Positions 9,056 through 19,472 are shown, counted from the first letter of the stretch. The stretch: DNA of 33,575 nt from an uncultured Clostridia bacterium (GCA_947627555.1 CANQWL010000003.1:1-33575); one strand, 5' to 3'. Notes: a model not told the origin generated them from the letters alone. Translations and numbers: made by a program.

Positions 9056-11554
9056 ATGGAATTAAAAGATATAGGAAATGCATTAGGCAAGGAAGCAAAG
9101 GATAAAATAAAAAAATTTATAATAAGAAAAATTGCCATACCTGCAATGGCATCTGTTATGGGTATTGTATTAATAGCAGGAGTTTTTATGGTAATAACAG
9201 AAGCCATAAAGGATGCTGCAGGAAAGGTTGCAGAAGCTGCTTCATCAGTATTTGGAGGAGAATTTGATAATACTCAAGACCTTCCTACTATTACTATAAG
9301 TGATGACCTTATTGAAGAAATAAAAAAGCAATTAACTGAAGATGCAATTGATATAGATTCAACATATTTAACGGACAAACTATTAAAGAAATCATTAGAA
9401 GCATATTATGCTACACAATATCCGTATATTGAAGGCGCAAATTATACAGATGATGTAGTTAAAGGATGTATTTATTTAAAAAGAAATGACAATGATTTGA
9501 AATATATTAACTATAATAATTTTAAAAATTATTTAGGAGATAATAAAAGTGAATCAGATTTAGAAAATGCAAAAAAAATTTTTTCTATGGATGACAATGA
9601 TAATATAGTTGTTGTTACATGGTCTAAAAGCGTAAAAAGTGTTGAAAATACAGAAAATGGAAATAAACAAGGTGGCACAGAAGGCGGATATTCAATTACA
9701 GAATATAAAATAGATCAAAAAAATTTAACTTCATCATATGCAATGTCATACAAATTACCTATATTGCTTGCAAATCTATATTCAAATGAAGGCTTTGGAA
9801 TAGCAGTTGCAGAGCTAGGAATTAATTCGAAAATAGAATTGACAGTATTAGATAATACAACAAAAACAGAAACAGAATCTAAAGAATATTTTAAAATGAA
9901 TTATAAGGCAAGTGGAACGTGTGAATGGCAAAGTATAGGTGGTCCTGTTAGTAAAAATTTTGAAGACTTAACATGGACAGAAGATTATACAACAAATCCA
10001 TATAAAATTACAACACAAATAACCGAAGAAAATTCAATAACCATACAACCAACATTACTGGATACTTGGGTAGCAAAAGGTGAAGTTTCTGATATTACTA
10101 CAGATGAAAAAACTACCTCTAATGCTGACAATCCTGATTCAACAGATTTATCTAATAATCCACAAGATTATACAGCTGATCCTACTATATCACTTACACC
10201 AGAACAACAAAAGCAAATAAATGATCAAATGCTAGAGGAAAAAGATGAAAAAACAGGAGCGATTGTTCCAATTATAAAAAATATAAATGCTACAATCTAT
10301 AAAAAAATGACAGACCATAAATCTACAACGACAACAACTACTACAGAAACAACAACTACAGCTTCTGATATGGAATTAGAAGATAATACAGATGGATTTT
10401 TAGCTTTAATAAAAGCAAATAATAAGGGTGAATATGATTCAGAAGGCAAATTGGTTAAATACGTAAAGAAAGAAAATTCTGATGATACTAAAGAAGATGT
10501 TGAAAGCGAATTTTTAAGTTCTATAGATATGGTAATAGAAATATTAGAAAGAGATGATGAGGTTTCTGATTATGCGAACACAATGAAATATATTTATTAT
10601 AAATATACAAATGATGAAGATTATAAAACTGAATTAGATTTTTCTGCTTATGGTAAAAGTAATTTTACAAGTAATAAAAATAATATTTCTGCAGATGATT
10701 TTATAGTAAAAACTGATGAAACCAATGCTGCACCAACAGTTCCAAAGGATCAATTGGAGAAGGGATTAAAAAAATGGGTTTCAGGTAGTCAACAAACAAA
10801 TGCATTAAAAGTTTTAGACAAAGTAATAGAATATGAAAAAACATACAAAGTAAATGCAATATTTACTTATGCAATAATGCGATATGAATCTGGTGTAGGA
10901 ACTGCAGATAGTAGTTGGGTAAGAGAAAATAACTGGATGAGTTTAACAAGTTTAGGGCACATACAATATTCATCTCCTCAAGCAAATATTGAAAAATACT
11001 GCGATATTATAGCAAACGGAACGTATTATTTTAAAGCAGGTATATATAATTTATATGGAATAGGAGATATTTATAATGGTTCTACTTCATGGTCAGACAT
11101 AGTGAAAGGTTTTATGGTAGATTTGTATAATGATTGTGATGTAAGTTTAGATACAACATCTACTGGGTCTGCTGGGTCTACTGGAGGAAATCAAGGAATT
11201 GTAGAAACTGCTAAATCTAAAATGGGTTGTCCATACGTATATGGTGCAAAAGGTCCGAATACATTTGACTGTTCAGGTTTTGTATATTGGGTATATCAAC
11301 AACATGGTATAAGTGTTCCAGGAAGTACAGCTTTATATAAGCCATATAAAAATTCAAAAATAGAGATATCATGGAATGAAGCCCAACCAGGAGATATATT
11401 GCTTGTATTTGCGGAGGAAAGAGGCACAACTAATGGTCATGCAGCAATTTATTTAGGAGATAATAAATATATTCATGCACCTCAAACAGGAGATGTTGTA
11501 AAAATATCAGAAGGAGCAAAATCATCATTTAAACATGTTTTTAGATTTAAGTAG
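9056..11554 (+). CDS. T4SS-associated bifunctional cell-wall hydrolase: glucosaminidase/lysozyme-like domain plus C-terminal NlpC/P60 peptidase
   Basis: 832 aa; TM near N-terminus; VNAIFTYAIMRYESGVGTADSSWVRENNWMSL domain; C-terminal MGCPYVYGAKGPNTFDCSGFVYWVYQQHGI...GHAAIYLGDNKYIHAP (Cys/His of NlpC/P60). Confidence 0.85.
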   Translation: MELKDIGNALGKEAKDKIKKFIIRKIAIPAMASVMGIVLIAGVFMVITEAIKDAAGKVAEAASSVFGGEFDNTQDLPTITISDDLIEEIKKQLTEDAIDIDSTYLTDKLLKKSLEAYYATQYPYIEGANYTDDVVKGCIYLKRNDNDLKYINYNNFKNYLGDNKSESDLENAKKIFSMDDNDNIVVVTWSKSVKSVENTENGNKQGGTEGGYSITEYKIDQKNLTSSYAMSYKLPILLANLYSNEGFGIAVAELGINSKIELTVLDNTTKTETESKEYFKMNYKASGTCEWQSIGGPVSKNFEDLTWTEDYTTNPYKITTQITEENSITIQPTLLDTWVAKGEVSDITTDEKTTSNADNPDSTDLSNNPQDYTADPTISLTPEQQKQINDQMLEEKDEKTGAIVPIIKNINATIYKKMTDHKSTTTTTTTETTTTASDMELEDNTDGFLALIKANNKGEYDSEGKLVKYVKKENSDDTKEDVESEFLSSIDMVIEILERDDEVSDYANTMKYIYYKYTNDEDYKTELDFSAYGKSNFTSNKNNISADDFIVKTDETNAAPTVPKDQLEKGLKKWVSGSQQTNALKVLDKVIEYEKTYKVNAIFTYAIMRYESGVGTADSSWVRENNWMSLTSLGHIQYSSPQANIEKYCDIIANGTYYFKAGIYNLYGIGDIYNGSTSWSDIVKGFMVDLYNDCDVSLDTTSTGSAGSTGGNQGIVETAKSKMGCPYVYGAKGPNTFDCSGFVYWVYQQHGISVPGSTALYKPYKNSKIEISWNEAQPGDILLVFAEERGTTNGHAAIYLGDNKYIHAPQTGDVVKISEGAKSSFKHVFRFK

Positions 11555-11569
11555 AAGGAGAATAATTAA

Positions 11570-12877
11570 ATGAGAAAAATAAAGATCACTATTTTAGAAA
11601 TGATCGTTTTAATTATAATTTTGATAGTATCAGTAATAGGTTTAAAATTTAAAAATAATAATAGTAATAACGAAATAATATTAAAAGATGAAGATTTGGG
11701 AGAAGAAATTCAAATTGTAGATGAAGTTACACCAGTAAAAGATGCTAATATATTTTATTCTGTTTCATATACAATAGATAAATATTTTAGTAATTTATAT
11801 GTAAATGATAATTTTACGGAGGAAGAAAAAAAAGAGAAAGCAGTGTATTTATGTAATGTCTTAGATAAAGAATTCATAAAAAATGAAAAAATTTCACAAA
11901 ATACTGTATTAGAGATACTTAAAGGATATCAAGGAGAATTTAAATTTACAGCAACAAAAATGAATCAACTAATTACTAAAAATAATTATCAAACATATAT
12001 AGTGAAAGGTATATTAGAAAAATCTGGTACAAATGAATACTTACAAGATTGTTATTTTAAAGTAATAGTTAACAGTGATAATAATACTTATTCAATATAT
12101 CCAATCATGCAAGATATGTATTCAGATATATCCGAAATAAATGTATCTAATAATGATAATATAGAAGAAATAGAAAAAAATAAAGATAATGAATTTATCA
12201 TTTTAACTGTTAATGATGATAATCTTATAAAAAGATATATAGCATATTATAAAAATATGGCATTAAACCATACTGAGATGGCATATGAATTGTTAAATGA
12301 TGAATATAGAAATAAAAGATTTAAAAATTTAGAAAGTTTTATAAAGAATACAAAACAAAATAAAGATGTGATTGATAATATAATTATAGATAAATATAAA
12401 GTAGAACAATATGATGATTATATCTTATATATAGTAGTTGATATATACAATAATTATTACATATTTAAGGAAACTGCTATAATGCAATTTGATTTAATGT
12501 TAGATACATACACAATAGATTCAGAAGAATTTTTAAAAAAATACAATAATGGATCAGAACAATTGAAAGTAGGAATGAATTTAGAAAAAATATTTCAAGC
12601 ATTAAATAGAAAAGATTATGAGTATATTTATAGTAAATTACATGAGCAATTTAAAGAAAATAATTTCCCTACGTTACAAAGCTTTGAAAAATATATGCAA
12701 GAAAATTTCTTTGATATGAATAAGATTACTTATGGAAAATTCGAAGAAAAATCAGGAGCTTATGTATATGAAATAGAAATAACAGATGCGACAGAAACAG
12801 AAGAAAATACAATAGAAAAAAGTTTTATTATCCAATTAGGTGAAGGAACAGATTTTGTAATGTCATTTAATAAATAG
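11570..12877 (+). CDS. TM-anchored protein with multiple NTF2-like repeats (VirB8-like candidate)
   Basis: 435 aa; N-terminal TM; repeated pattern AYELLNDEYRNKRFKNLESFIK / IYSKLHEQFKENNFPTLQSFEKYM resembling the 309-aa protein. Confidence 0.5.
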   Translation: MRKIKITILEMIVLIIILIVSVIGLKFKNNNSNNEIILKDEDLGEEIQIVDEVTPVKDANIFYSVSYTIDKYFSNLYVNDNFTEEEKKEKAVYLCNVLDKEFIKNEKISQNTVLEILKGYQGEFKFTATKMNQLITKNNYQTYIVKGILEKSGTNEYLQDCYFKVIVNSDNNTYSIYPIMQDMYSDISEINVSNNDNIEEIEKNKDNEFIILTVNDDNLIKRYIAYYKNMALNHTEMAYELLNDEYRNKRFKNLESFIKNTKQNKDVIDNIIIDKYKVEQYDDYILYIVVDIYNNYYIFKETAIMQFDLMLDTYTIDSEEFLKKYNNGSEQLKVGMNLEKIFQALNRKDYEYIYSKLHEQFKENNFPTLQSFEKYMQENFFDMNKITYGKFEEKSGAYVYEIEITDATETEENTIEKSFIIQLGEGTDFVMSFNK

Positions 12878-12879
12878 AA

Positions 12880-12926
12880 ATACACCTCCAAGTGTTAGAG
12901 TTTTATTTAACATTTTGGAGGTGTAT
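12880..12926. terminator. Long inverted repeat / putative bidirectional terminator between convergent genes
   Basis: atacacctcca...tggaggtgtat perfect 11-bp stem, extending inward with near complementarity (agtgtta / taacatt). Confidence 0.65.
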
Positions 12927-12953
12927 CTAATTAATAATACAGCTATTTTTGAT

Positions 12954-13634
12954 TTAATTATTAAATTGAAATAGATTAAGAAATAAATCAACAACATATT
13001 TTATAATAATATTTTCATTGTATAAATCAACAAAATAATTTTTAACAAAAGGAATTTGCCATAATAGTATAAAGATAAATATAAAAATAATAAATGTTAT
13101 TAAATTATTAATATAATCTTTAAAAGTTTTCTTATATCTAATTTTATAACCTCGATTTTTTAAGTCTTGAATATATGCATCATGGTAAGCTCTATTAATA
13201 GCATCATTAATTTGCCTATTATATTCTTGTTCATATTTTTTTTGCTGTTCTGCTTGCATTCTTGCTTGTTCTACATCATAATTTATATTATTGTTTATTT
13301 GTTCATTATAATTAGGTGCGGTACTTTGACTATTTTGATTATTATTTGTTTCATCTTGATACATTTGAGAATTTTCATAATTTATGTTACTTTTTTGTTG
13401 ATTTAGTAATTCAGATTGCTCTAATTCCAAGTTATATTGTTTTCTTTTTTCTTCATTAGATAAAACATCATAAGCTTCATTAATCAGTTTTAGTTTTTCT
13501 TCATATTCTTGTTTTAATTCATTTTCTTGTAAATCAGGATGATATTTTCTAACAAGAACCTTATAAGCTTTTTCAATAATTTCTGGAGAGGCATTTTTAT
13601 TAATTTCTAATATATCATAATAATTTTTTTCCAT
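12954..13634 (-). CDS. J-domain (DnaJ-like) protein with C-terminal TM segment
   Basis: 226 aa; NYYDILEINKNASPEIIEKAYKVLVRKYHPDL with HPD motif; C-terminal hydrophobic FIIFIFIFILLWQIPF. Confidence 0.9.
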   Translation of the reverse strand: MEKNYYDILEINKNASPEIIEKAYKVLVRKYHPDLQENELKQEYEEKLKLINEAYDVLSNEEKRKQYNLELEQSELLNQQKSNINYENSQMYQDETNNNQNSQSTAPNYNEQINNNINYDVEQARMQAEQQKKYEQEYNRQINDAINRAYHDAYIQDLKNRGYKIRYKKTFKDYINNLITFIIFIFIFILLWQIPFVKNYFVDLYNENIIIKYVVDLFLNLFQFNN

Positions 13635-13703
13635 AATAAAACCCTTTCTATATTATAAATATAACATAAAAAGAATTAAATCTCAATAACAAATTATATT
13701 AAA

Positions 13704-13740
13704 AATAAATTATTGATAATTGAATTATTAATAATTTATT
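13704..13740. repeat. 37-bp near-perfect palindrome between divergent dnaJ-like and patatin genes
   Basis: aataaattattgataatt g aattattaataatttatt: 18-nt arms with one mismatch. Confidence 0.6.
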
Positions 13741-13791
13741 TTTACAATCACAATAAAAAATTTTTTTCATATTTTATTATTGGTGATTAAT

Positions 13792-14658
13792 ATGAAAAGA
13801 GGATTGTGCTTAGCAGGTGGAGGAGTTAAAGGAGCTGCTCATATAGGTGCTATAAAAGCATTTGAAGAAGAAAATATAGAATTTGATTACATAGGAGGAA
13901 CATCTTCTGGAAGCATTGTTGCTTGCCTATATGCAGCAGGATTTTCTTCTGATGAAATGTATGAAATATTTAAAAAGTATTGCAAAAAAATTAAATATGC
14001 AGACATAACACAGGTGCTTAAATTAATATTTGGTTTAATTTTTACAGGAAGAATTGTAATTAGCGGATTAAATAATGGTAAGAATTTAGAAAAGTTAATT
14101 AATAAAGTATGTAATAAAAAGAAAATCTATAATATATCACAAATAAAAAAACCTTTAGTTATTCCAAGTGTAGATTTATGTAACGGAAATGTAATTTGTT
14201 TTACATCCTGTAAAATTCGATCACAGATTTCAGATGAGATTGAATTTATTAATGATATTGAAATAGGAAAAGCTGTTAGAGGAAGTTGTAGTTATCCAGT
14301 AGTTTTTTGTCCTTGTAAATATAGAGATACAAAATTAATTGATGGAGGAATAAGAGAAAATGTACCTTGGAAAGAAATAAAAATGTTAGGAGCAGACAAA
14401 GTTTTAAACATTATTTTTGATGAAAAATCTAACAAAGTATGTAGTAAAAATTTAGTTGAAATAGCTGGTCGTTCTCTCAGTTTAATGGGAAGAGAACTAT
14501 CAAATTATGAATTAGAAGGTGCAGATTATAATATAATAATTAAAAGCGAAAAAGTAGGACTTTTAGATATGAAGAAAATTGATGAATTATATGAATTAGG
14601 GTATAAACAGACAAAAAAAGAAATAAAAAAATATATATTACAAGAATTCGAAAATTAA
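13792..14658 (+). CDS. Patatin-like phospholipase family protein
   Basis: GGGVKGAAHIGA, GTSSGS (GxSxG) and DGG (LIDGGIRENVP) motifs. ATG at 13792 preferred over the TTG at 13780 used by the ORF track (GGTGATT SD-like). Confidence 0.88.
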   Translation: MKRGLCLAGGGVKGAAHIGAIKAFEEENIEFDYIGGTSSGSIVACLYAAGFSSDEMYEIFKKYCKKIKYADITQVLKLIFGLIFTGRIVISGLNNGKNLEKLINKVCNKKKIYNISQIKKPLVIPSVDLCNGNVICFTSCKIRSQISDEIEFINDIEIGKAVRGSCSYPVVFCPCKYRDTKLIDGGIRENVPWKEIKMLGADKVLNIIFDEKSNKVCSKNLVEIAGRSLSLMGRELSNYELEGADYNIIIKSEKVGLLDMKKIDELYELGYKQTKKEIKKYILQEFEN

Positions 14659-14684
14659 ATATATTAAATTTAGAAAATAATAAA

Positions 14685-14808
14685 AAGAAAAGTTTATATT
14701 TTTTCTTTAACTTGCTTCTTTACATCGGTACTGTAACAAGCTAGCTTTAATAGTACACGGAGGTTTTCACGGAAAAGCTCGTTTTAGAAAAATATATAAA
14801 CTTTTCTT
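14685..14808. ncRNA. Candidate structured RNA or elaborate terminator in convergent intergenic region
   Basis: Outer arms aagaaaagtttatattttttct (14685-14706) and agaaaaatatataaacttttctt (14786-14808) complementary with one bulge; inside hairpins ttaca-tcggtac-tgtaa and ttttc-acg-gaaaa. Confidence 0.4.
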
Positions 14809-14864
14809 ATAATATATTTTTAAATCTTATTTATAGTGCATGTTGTTAATTTATTATATAACTT

Positions 14865-17800
14865 TTATTTTTTTGTAACAATGTCTTTAGACTCATCTAA
14901 AGAACTATTTTCCATATCAATAGCCTTTTTCTCATTTTGTTTTATTTTCAAATTATCCTTTGCAACTGTCATTAACAATTTAATTCTATTTGCTTGATTA
15001 GACTCACTAGCACCAGGGTCATAATCAACTGGTGAAATGTTTGCTTCAGGATATTTTTCTCTAATTGTTTTTATAACACCTTTTCCTACAACATGATTTG
15101 GTAAGCATGCAAATGGCTGAACACAAACAATATTTGGAATATCATGCTCAATATATTCAATCATTTCAGCAGTTAAAAACCAACCTTCTCCTGTTTGATT
15201 ACCAATTGATAAAACATCTTTTACTTTTTCTTCTAAATGCCAAATATCACAAGGTGGCAAATAACCTTTTTTAGAATTTGCTAAAGCAATTTTTAAATCT
15301 TTTTCTAAAATATCTATAATTTTAATTGCAGCTTTACTTATTTTTGCAGATGTTTTATTAGTATTTAATAAACGATTAAATGTAATTCTGTGTGTTGCCA
15401 TAAATTTTACAAATCCCATAAAGTCAGGAAGAATTACTTCTGCTCCTTCTTTTTCTAAAAGATCTGCAACATAGTTGTTTCCAAAAGGATGGTATTTTAT
15501 TAATACTTCACCAACAATTCCAACTTTAGGTTTTTCGACAGATGTATCTAATTCAATTTTTTCAAAGTCATTTACAATGTCATAAATGCTTTGTTTAAAT
15601 TCTTTATTACTAGATTTTTCTAATAATTTTTTACATTTTTCCATCCATTTATTAAATAAAGCTTGGGTTTCACCTTTATTTATTTCATATGCTCTATTTT
15701 TTGTAAGCATTTTTTGTAAAAGGTCTGCATATACAACAGTTTTAACTAATCTATCAATAAAAGGTACAGTTATTTTAAATCCTGGCATTTTCTCCATACC
15801 AACAAAGTTAAGCGAAATAACTGGAATATTGCTAAGACCAGCATCTTTTAAGGCTTTTCTAATAAATCCAATATAGTTAGTAGCTCTACAACCACCACCT
15901 GTTTGCGTGATAATTAAGGCAGTTTTATTTAAATCATATTTTCCAGATTGTAAAGCTTCTATCATTTGACCAGTAACTAATATAGATGGATAACATGCAT
16001 CATTATTAACATATTTTAAACCTGTTTCTACTGTTTTTTGCGTACACTCTCTTAATAGTTCCACATGATATCCGACAGATCTTGCAGCAGTTTCTATTAA
16101 TTCAAAATGAATTGGAGCCATTTGAGGAAATAAAATTGTATAATCTTTTTTCATTTCTTTTGTAAAGATTTTCTTTTTTACTCCATAATCTCCATCTAAT
16201 TTTTCTACTTGTTGTTCTTTTTCACGTTTTTTCATACTAGCAAGTAGAGAACGAATACGAATTCTTACTGCTCCCAAGTTATTAACTTCATCTATTTTTA
16301 TTAATGTATACATTTTGTTAAAACTTGATAAAATTTCTTCTACCTGATCTGTTGTTACTGCATCAACACCACAACCAAAAGAATTTAGTTGAATTAATTC
16401 TAAATTATCGTGTTTTCCAACGAAATCTGCTGCTGCATATAATCTTGCATGAAATACCCATTGATCTACTACTCTTAAAGGACGTTTTGCTTCTGTTTTA
16501 TCAGAAATACTATCTTCTGTTAGTACGCAAAGTCCTAAAGAAGTAATTAAAGTGTCTATTCCATGATTAATTTCAGGGTCTATATGATAAGGTCTACCAG
16601 CTAAAACAATTCCTTTTAAATTATTTTCTTCAATATATCTAACTGTATCAGTGCCCTTATCCCTAATATCTTTTTTACATTTTTGATATTCTGCTTCTGC
16701 CTTTTCTGCAGCTTCATTTAGTTCAGCTTTTGTAAATTGATATTCTTTAAATTCATCCAATTCTAATATTTTCTTTACTAAATTCTTTTTGTCAAATGGC
16801 AAAAATGGGTTAATAAATTTTATATTATCTTTTTTTAGATTTTCTATATTGTTTTTTAATACTTCAGAATATGATATAACAATTGGGCAATTGTAGTGAT
16901 TATCTGCTTTTTCGTATTCTTTTCTAGAATATGGCATACAAGGATAGAAAATAGTTGTTATTCCTTGTTCTAAAAGGCTTTCTATATGTCCATGTGAAAG
17001 TTTTGCAGGATAACATACAGATTCAGATGGCATAGATTCCATTCCTTTTTCATAAGTTTTTCTTGTACTTTTTTCAGATAAGACAACTCTAAATCCTAAA
17101 CTTGTAAGAAATGTAAACCAGAATGGATAATCCTCGTACATATTTAAAACCCTAGGAATTCCTATTGTTCCTCTTGGAGCAAATTGTTCCTCTAGTGGCT
17201 TATAATCAAAGATTCTCTCATATTTATATTGTACTAAATTTGGTAAATTTTGTTTTTTTGTTACAATTCCAGCACCTTTTTCACAACGGTTTCCTGAAAT
17301 GTGTTTTTGACCGTTACTAAAAGAGTTAATTGTTAATTTACAATGATTTTCGCAACCATTACAACGAGTATGTGTTACTTTTATCTCTAATTTATCTAAT
17401 TCTTCTAATTTTAAAATTGTAGAAGAATATTCCATATCTAAATTTGCTTCATATTGTTCTTTTGAAAGTAAAGCCATTCCATATGCTCCCATAAGTCCAG
17501 AAATATCTGGTCTTACTACATTTTTTCCAACTATTAATTCAAAAGCTCTTAAGACAGCGTCATTATAGAAAGTACCACCTTGTACAACTATATGCTTTCC
17601 AAGGGTTTCAACATCTCTTACTTTCATTACTTTTTGAATTGCATTTTTTATAACAGAATAAGAAAGTCCGCTAGAAATGTCTCCAACAGAATAACCCTCC
17701 TTTTGAGCTTGTTTTATTTTAGAATTCATAAATACTGTACATCTAGATCCTAAATCAACAGGCCTTTTTGCTTCAATTGCTTCTTTTACGAACTCAGATA

Positions 17801-19190
17801 TTTCTATATTTAAGCTCTTAGCAAAAGTTTCAATAAATGAGCCACAACCTGATGAACAAGCTTCATTTAATAATATATTATCAATAGAGCCATTTTTCAT
17901 TTTGATATATTTCATATCTTGGCCACCAATATCAACAATACTTGTAACATCTGGTTCAAATTGTTTAGCTGCTGTATAGTGTGCAATTGTTTCAATTTCA
18001 TTTAAATCAACATTTAATGCAGTTTGAATTAATTTTTCTCCATACCCTGTAACACCGCTATAGCGTAAAGTAGCTTTTTTAGGTAATACAGAATAAAGCT
18101 CTTTTAACATATTTATAACACTATCTAAAGGATTTCCTTCATTACTTCCATATAATGAATATAAAAGATTTCCTTCGTTATCAATTAATACAAGTTTAGT
18201 TGTTGTAGAACCTGCATCAATTCCAAGGTAACAATCACCTTCATAAGATTCTAGTTCTTTTTTTGGTACTTGATTTTTCTGATGTCTTTCTTTAAATGCG
18301 ATATATTCATCTTTATTTTTAAATAATGGGTCTAAAGGTTTTGTAGTATTGTCTTGAGAAATTCTTAAATGTTCAATTTTCTTTTCTAATTGGTCTGGAG
18401 TAATAATATCAGATTGAATAGAATCTAAAGCAGCTCCTTTTGCAACTAAAAGATGAGCTTCCTCTGGTACAATGATTTCATCTTCTTTTAATTGTAATGT
18501 TTCAATAAATCTAGTTCTTAATTCAGATAAATAATTTAAAGGACCTCCTAAAAAGGCAACATTTCCTCTAATTGGTCTACCACAAGCAAGACCACTAATT
18601 GTTTGATTAACAACTGCTTGAAAAATAGATGCTGCAATATCCTCTTTTGCTGCACCTTCATTAATTAAAGGTTGAATATCAGTTTTAGCAAAAACTCCAC
18701 AACGAGAAGCAATAGGATAAATTGTTTGATATCCTTTTGCTAATTCATTTAATCCTGCAGTATCTGTATGTAATAATGATGCCATTTGGTCTAAAAATGC
18801 ACCTGTACCTCCAGCACAAGTTCCATTCATACGTTGCTCAATAGATTGGTCAAAATAAATGATTTTAGCATCTTCTCCACCTAATTCAATTACAACATCA
18901 GTTTTAGGTATATATTTTTCAACGGCTCTTTTACAAGAAACAACTTCTTGAATAAAGTCTACTCTCAAAAATTTAGCGGCAGACATTGCTCCAGAACCTG
19001 TTAATGATAGAGTAAATGAGTTAAGAGGAAATTTAGCCAATAAATTTTCTAAAACATTACATACTGTATTTTTTGTATCTGAAAAGTGTCTTTGATAATC
19101 TTTATATATTGTATTTTTTTGGTGGTCCATAACAACAATTTTTACAGTTGTAGAACCAACGTCTAAACCAACATGTAATATATTTTCCAT
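14865..19190 (-). CDS. Giant 2-hydroxyacyl-CoA dehydratase activator-type protein (two BadF/HgdC-like ASKHA domains + DUF2229/HgdB-like region)
   Basis: 1441 aa; HVGLDVGSTTVKIVVMD and YLGIDAGSTTTKLVLID ATPase motifs, GGTGAFLDQMA / SSGCGSFIETFA Fe-S cysteine motifs, TRCNGCENHCKLTI, C-terminal dehydratase-like region. Confidence 0.9.
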   Translation of the reverse strand: MENILHVGLDVGSTTVKIVVMDHQKNTIYKDYQRHFSDTKNTVCNVLENLLAKFPLNSFTLSLTGSGAMSAAKFLRVDFIQEVVSCKRAVEKYIPKTDVVIELGGEDAKIIYFDQSIEQRMNGTCAGGTGAFLDQMASLLHTDTAGLNELAKGYQTIYPIASRCGVFAKTDIQPLINEGAAKEDIAASIFQAVVNQTISGLACGRPIRGNVAFLGGPLNYLSELRTRFIETLQLKEDEIIVPEEAHLLVAKGAALDSIQSDIITPDQLEKKIEHLRISQDNTTKPLDPLFKNKDEYIAFKERHQKNQVPKKELESYEGDCYLGIDAGSTTTKLVLIDNEGNLLYSLYGSNEGNPLDSVINMLKELYSVLPKKATLRYSGVTGYGEKLIQTALNVDLNEIETIAHYTAAKQFEPDVTSIVDIGGQDMKYIKMKNGSIDNILLNEACSSGCGSFIETFAKSLNIEISEFVKEAIEAKRPVDLGSRCTVFMNSKIKQAQKEGYSVGDISSGLSYSVIKNAIQKVMKVRDVETLGKHIVVQGGTFYNDAVLRAFELIVGKNVVRPDISGLMGAYGMALLSKEQYEANLDMEYSSTILKLEELDKLEIKVTHTRCNGCENHCKLTINSFSNGQKHISGNRCEKGAGIVTKKQNLPNLVQYKYERIFDYKPLEEQFAPRGTIGIPRVLNMYEDYPFWFTFLTSLGFRVVLSEKSTRKTYEKGMESMPSESVCYPAKLSHGHIESLLEQGITTIFYPCMPYSRKEYEKADNHYNCPIVISYSEVLKNNIENLKKDNIKFINPFLPFDKKNLVKKILELDEFKEYQFTKAELNEAAEKAEAEYQKCKKDIRDKGTDTVRYIEENNLKGIVLAGRPYHIDPEINHGIDTLITSLGLCVLTEDSISDKTEAKRPLRVVDQWVFHARLYAAADFVGKHDNLELIQLNSFGCGVDAVTTDQVEEILSSFNKMYTLIKIDEVNNLGAVRIRIRSLLASMKKREKEQQVEKLDGDYGVKKKIFTKEMKKDYTILFPQMAPIHFELIETAARSVGYHVELLRECTQKTVETGLKYVNNDACYPSILVTGQMIEALQSGKYDLNKTALIITQTGGGCRATNYIGFIRKALKDAGLSNIPVISLNFVGMEKMPGFKITVPFIDRLVKTVVYADLLQKMLTKNRAYEINKGETQALFNKWMEKCKKLLEKSSNKEFKQSIYDIVNDFEKIELDTSVEKPKVGIVGEVLIKYHPFGNNYVADLLEKEGAEVILPDFMGFVKFMATHRITFNRLLNTNKTSAKISKAAIKIIDILEKDLKIALANSKKGYLPPCDIWHLEEKVKDVLSIGNQTGEGWFLTAEMIEYIEHDIPNIVCVQPFACLPNHVVGKGVIKTIREKYPEANISPVDYDPGASESNQANRIKLLMTVAKDNLKIKQNEKKAIDMENSSLDESKDIVTKK

Positions 19191-19260
19191 TTAAAAAATC
19201 TCCTTATAAAGTTTATATTAAACGAATTTGATACATAATTGAATTTTTGTAATCTCCTTT

Positions 19261-19289
19261 ATTTTATACGGAAAACGGCATTTTGTCAA
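19261..19289 (-). promoter_or_regulatory. Putative sigma-A promoter for the dehydratase activator gene
   Basis: Minus strand TTGACA-aaatgccgttttccgta-TAAAAT (17-nt spacer). Confidence 0.55.
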
Positions 19290-19472
19290 ATGGAAAAAAC
19301 TGAAAAATGTAAAACAATTTAAGTAAAAATTTTTTATAAATTTTATAGAATTTTTATTTTTAATTTTTTGTTCTAATATGGACAAACAAATAATAATATT
19401 AAATAAAAATAAAAATTTAAAGAAAGGAGTGTATGATTATTTAAGTTATTAAATATATCATATAAGAAAACT

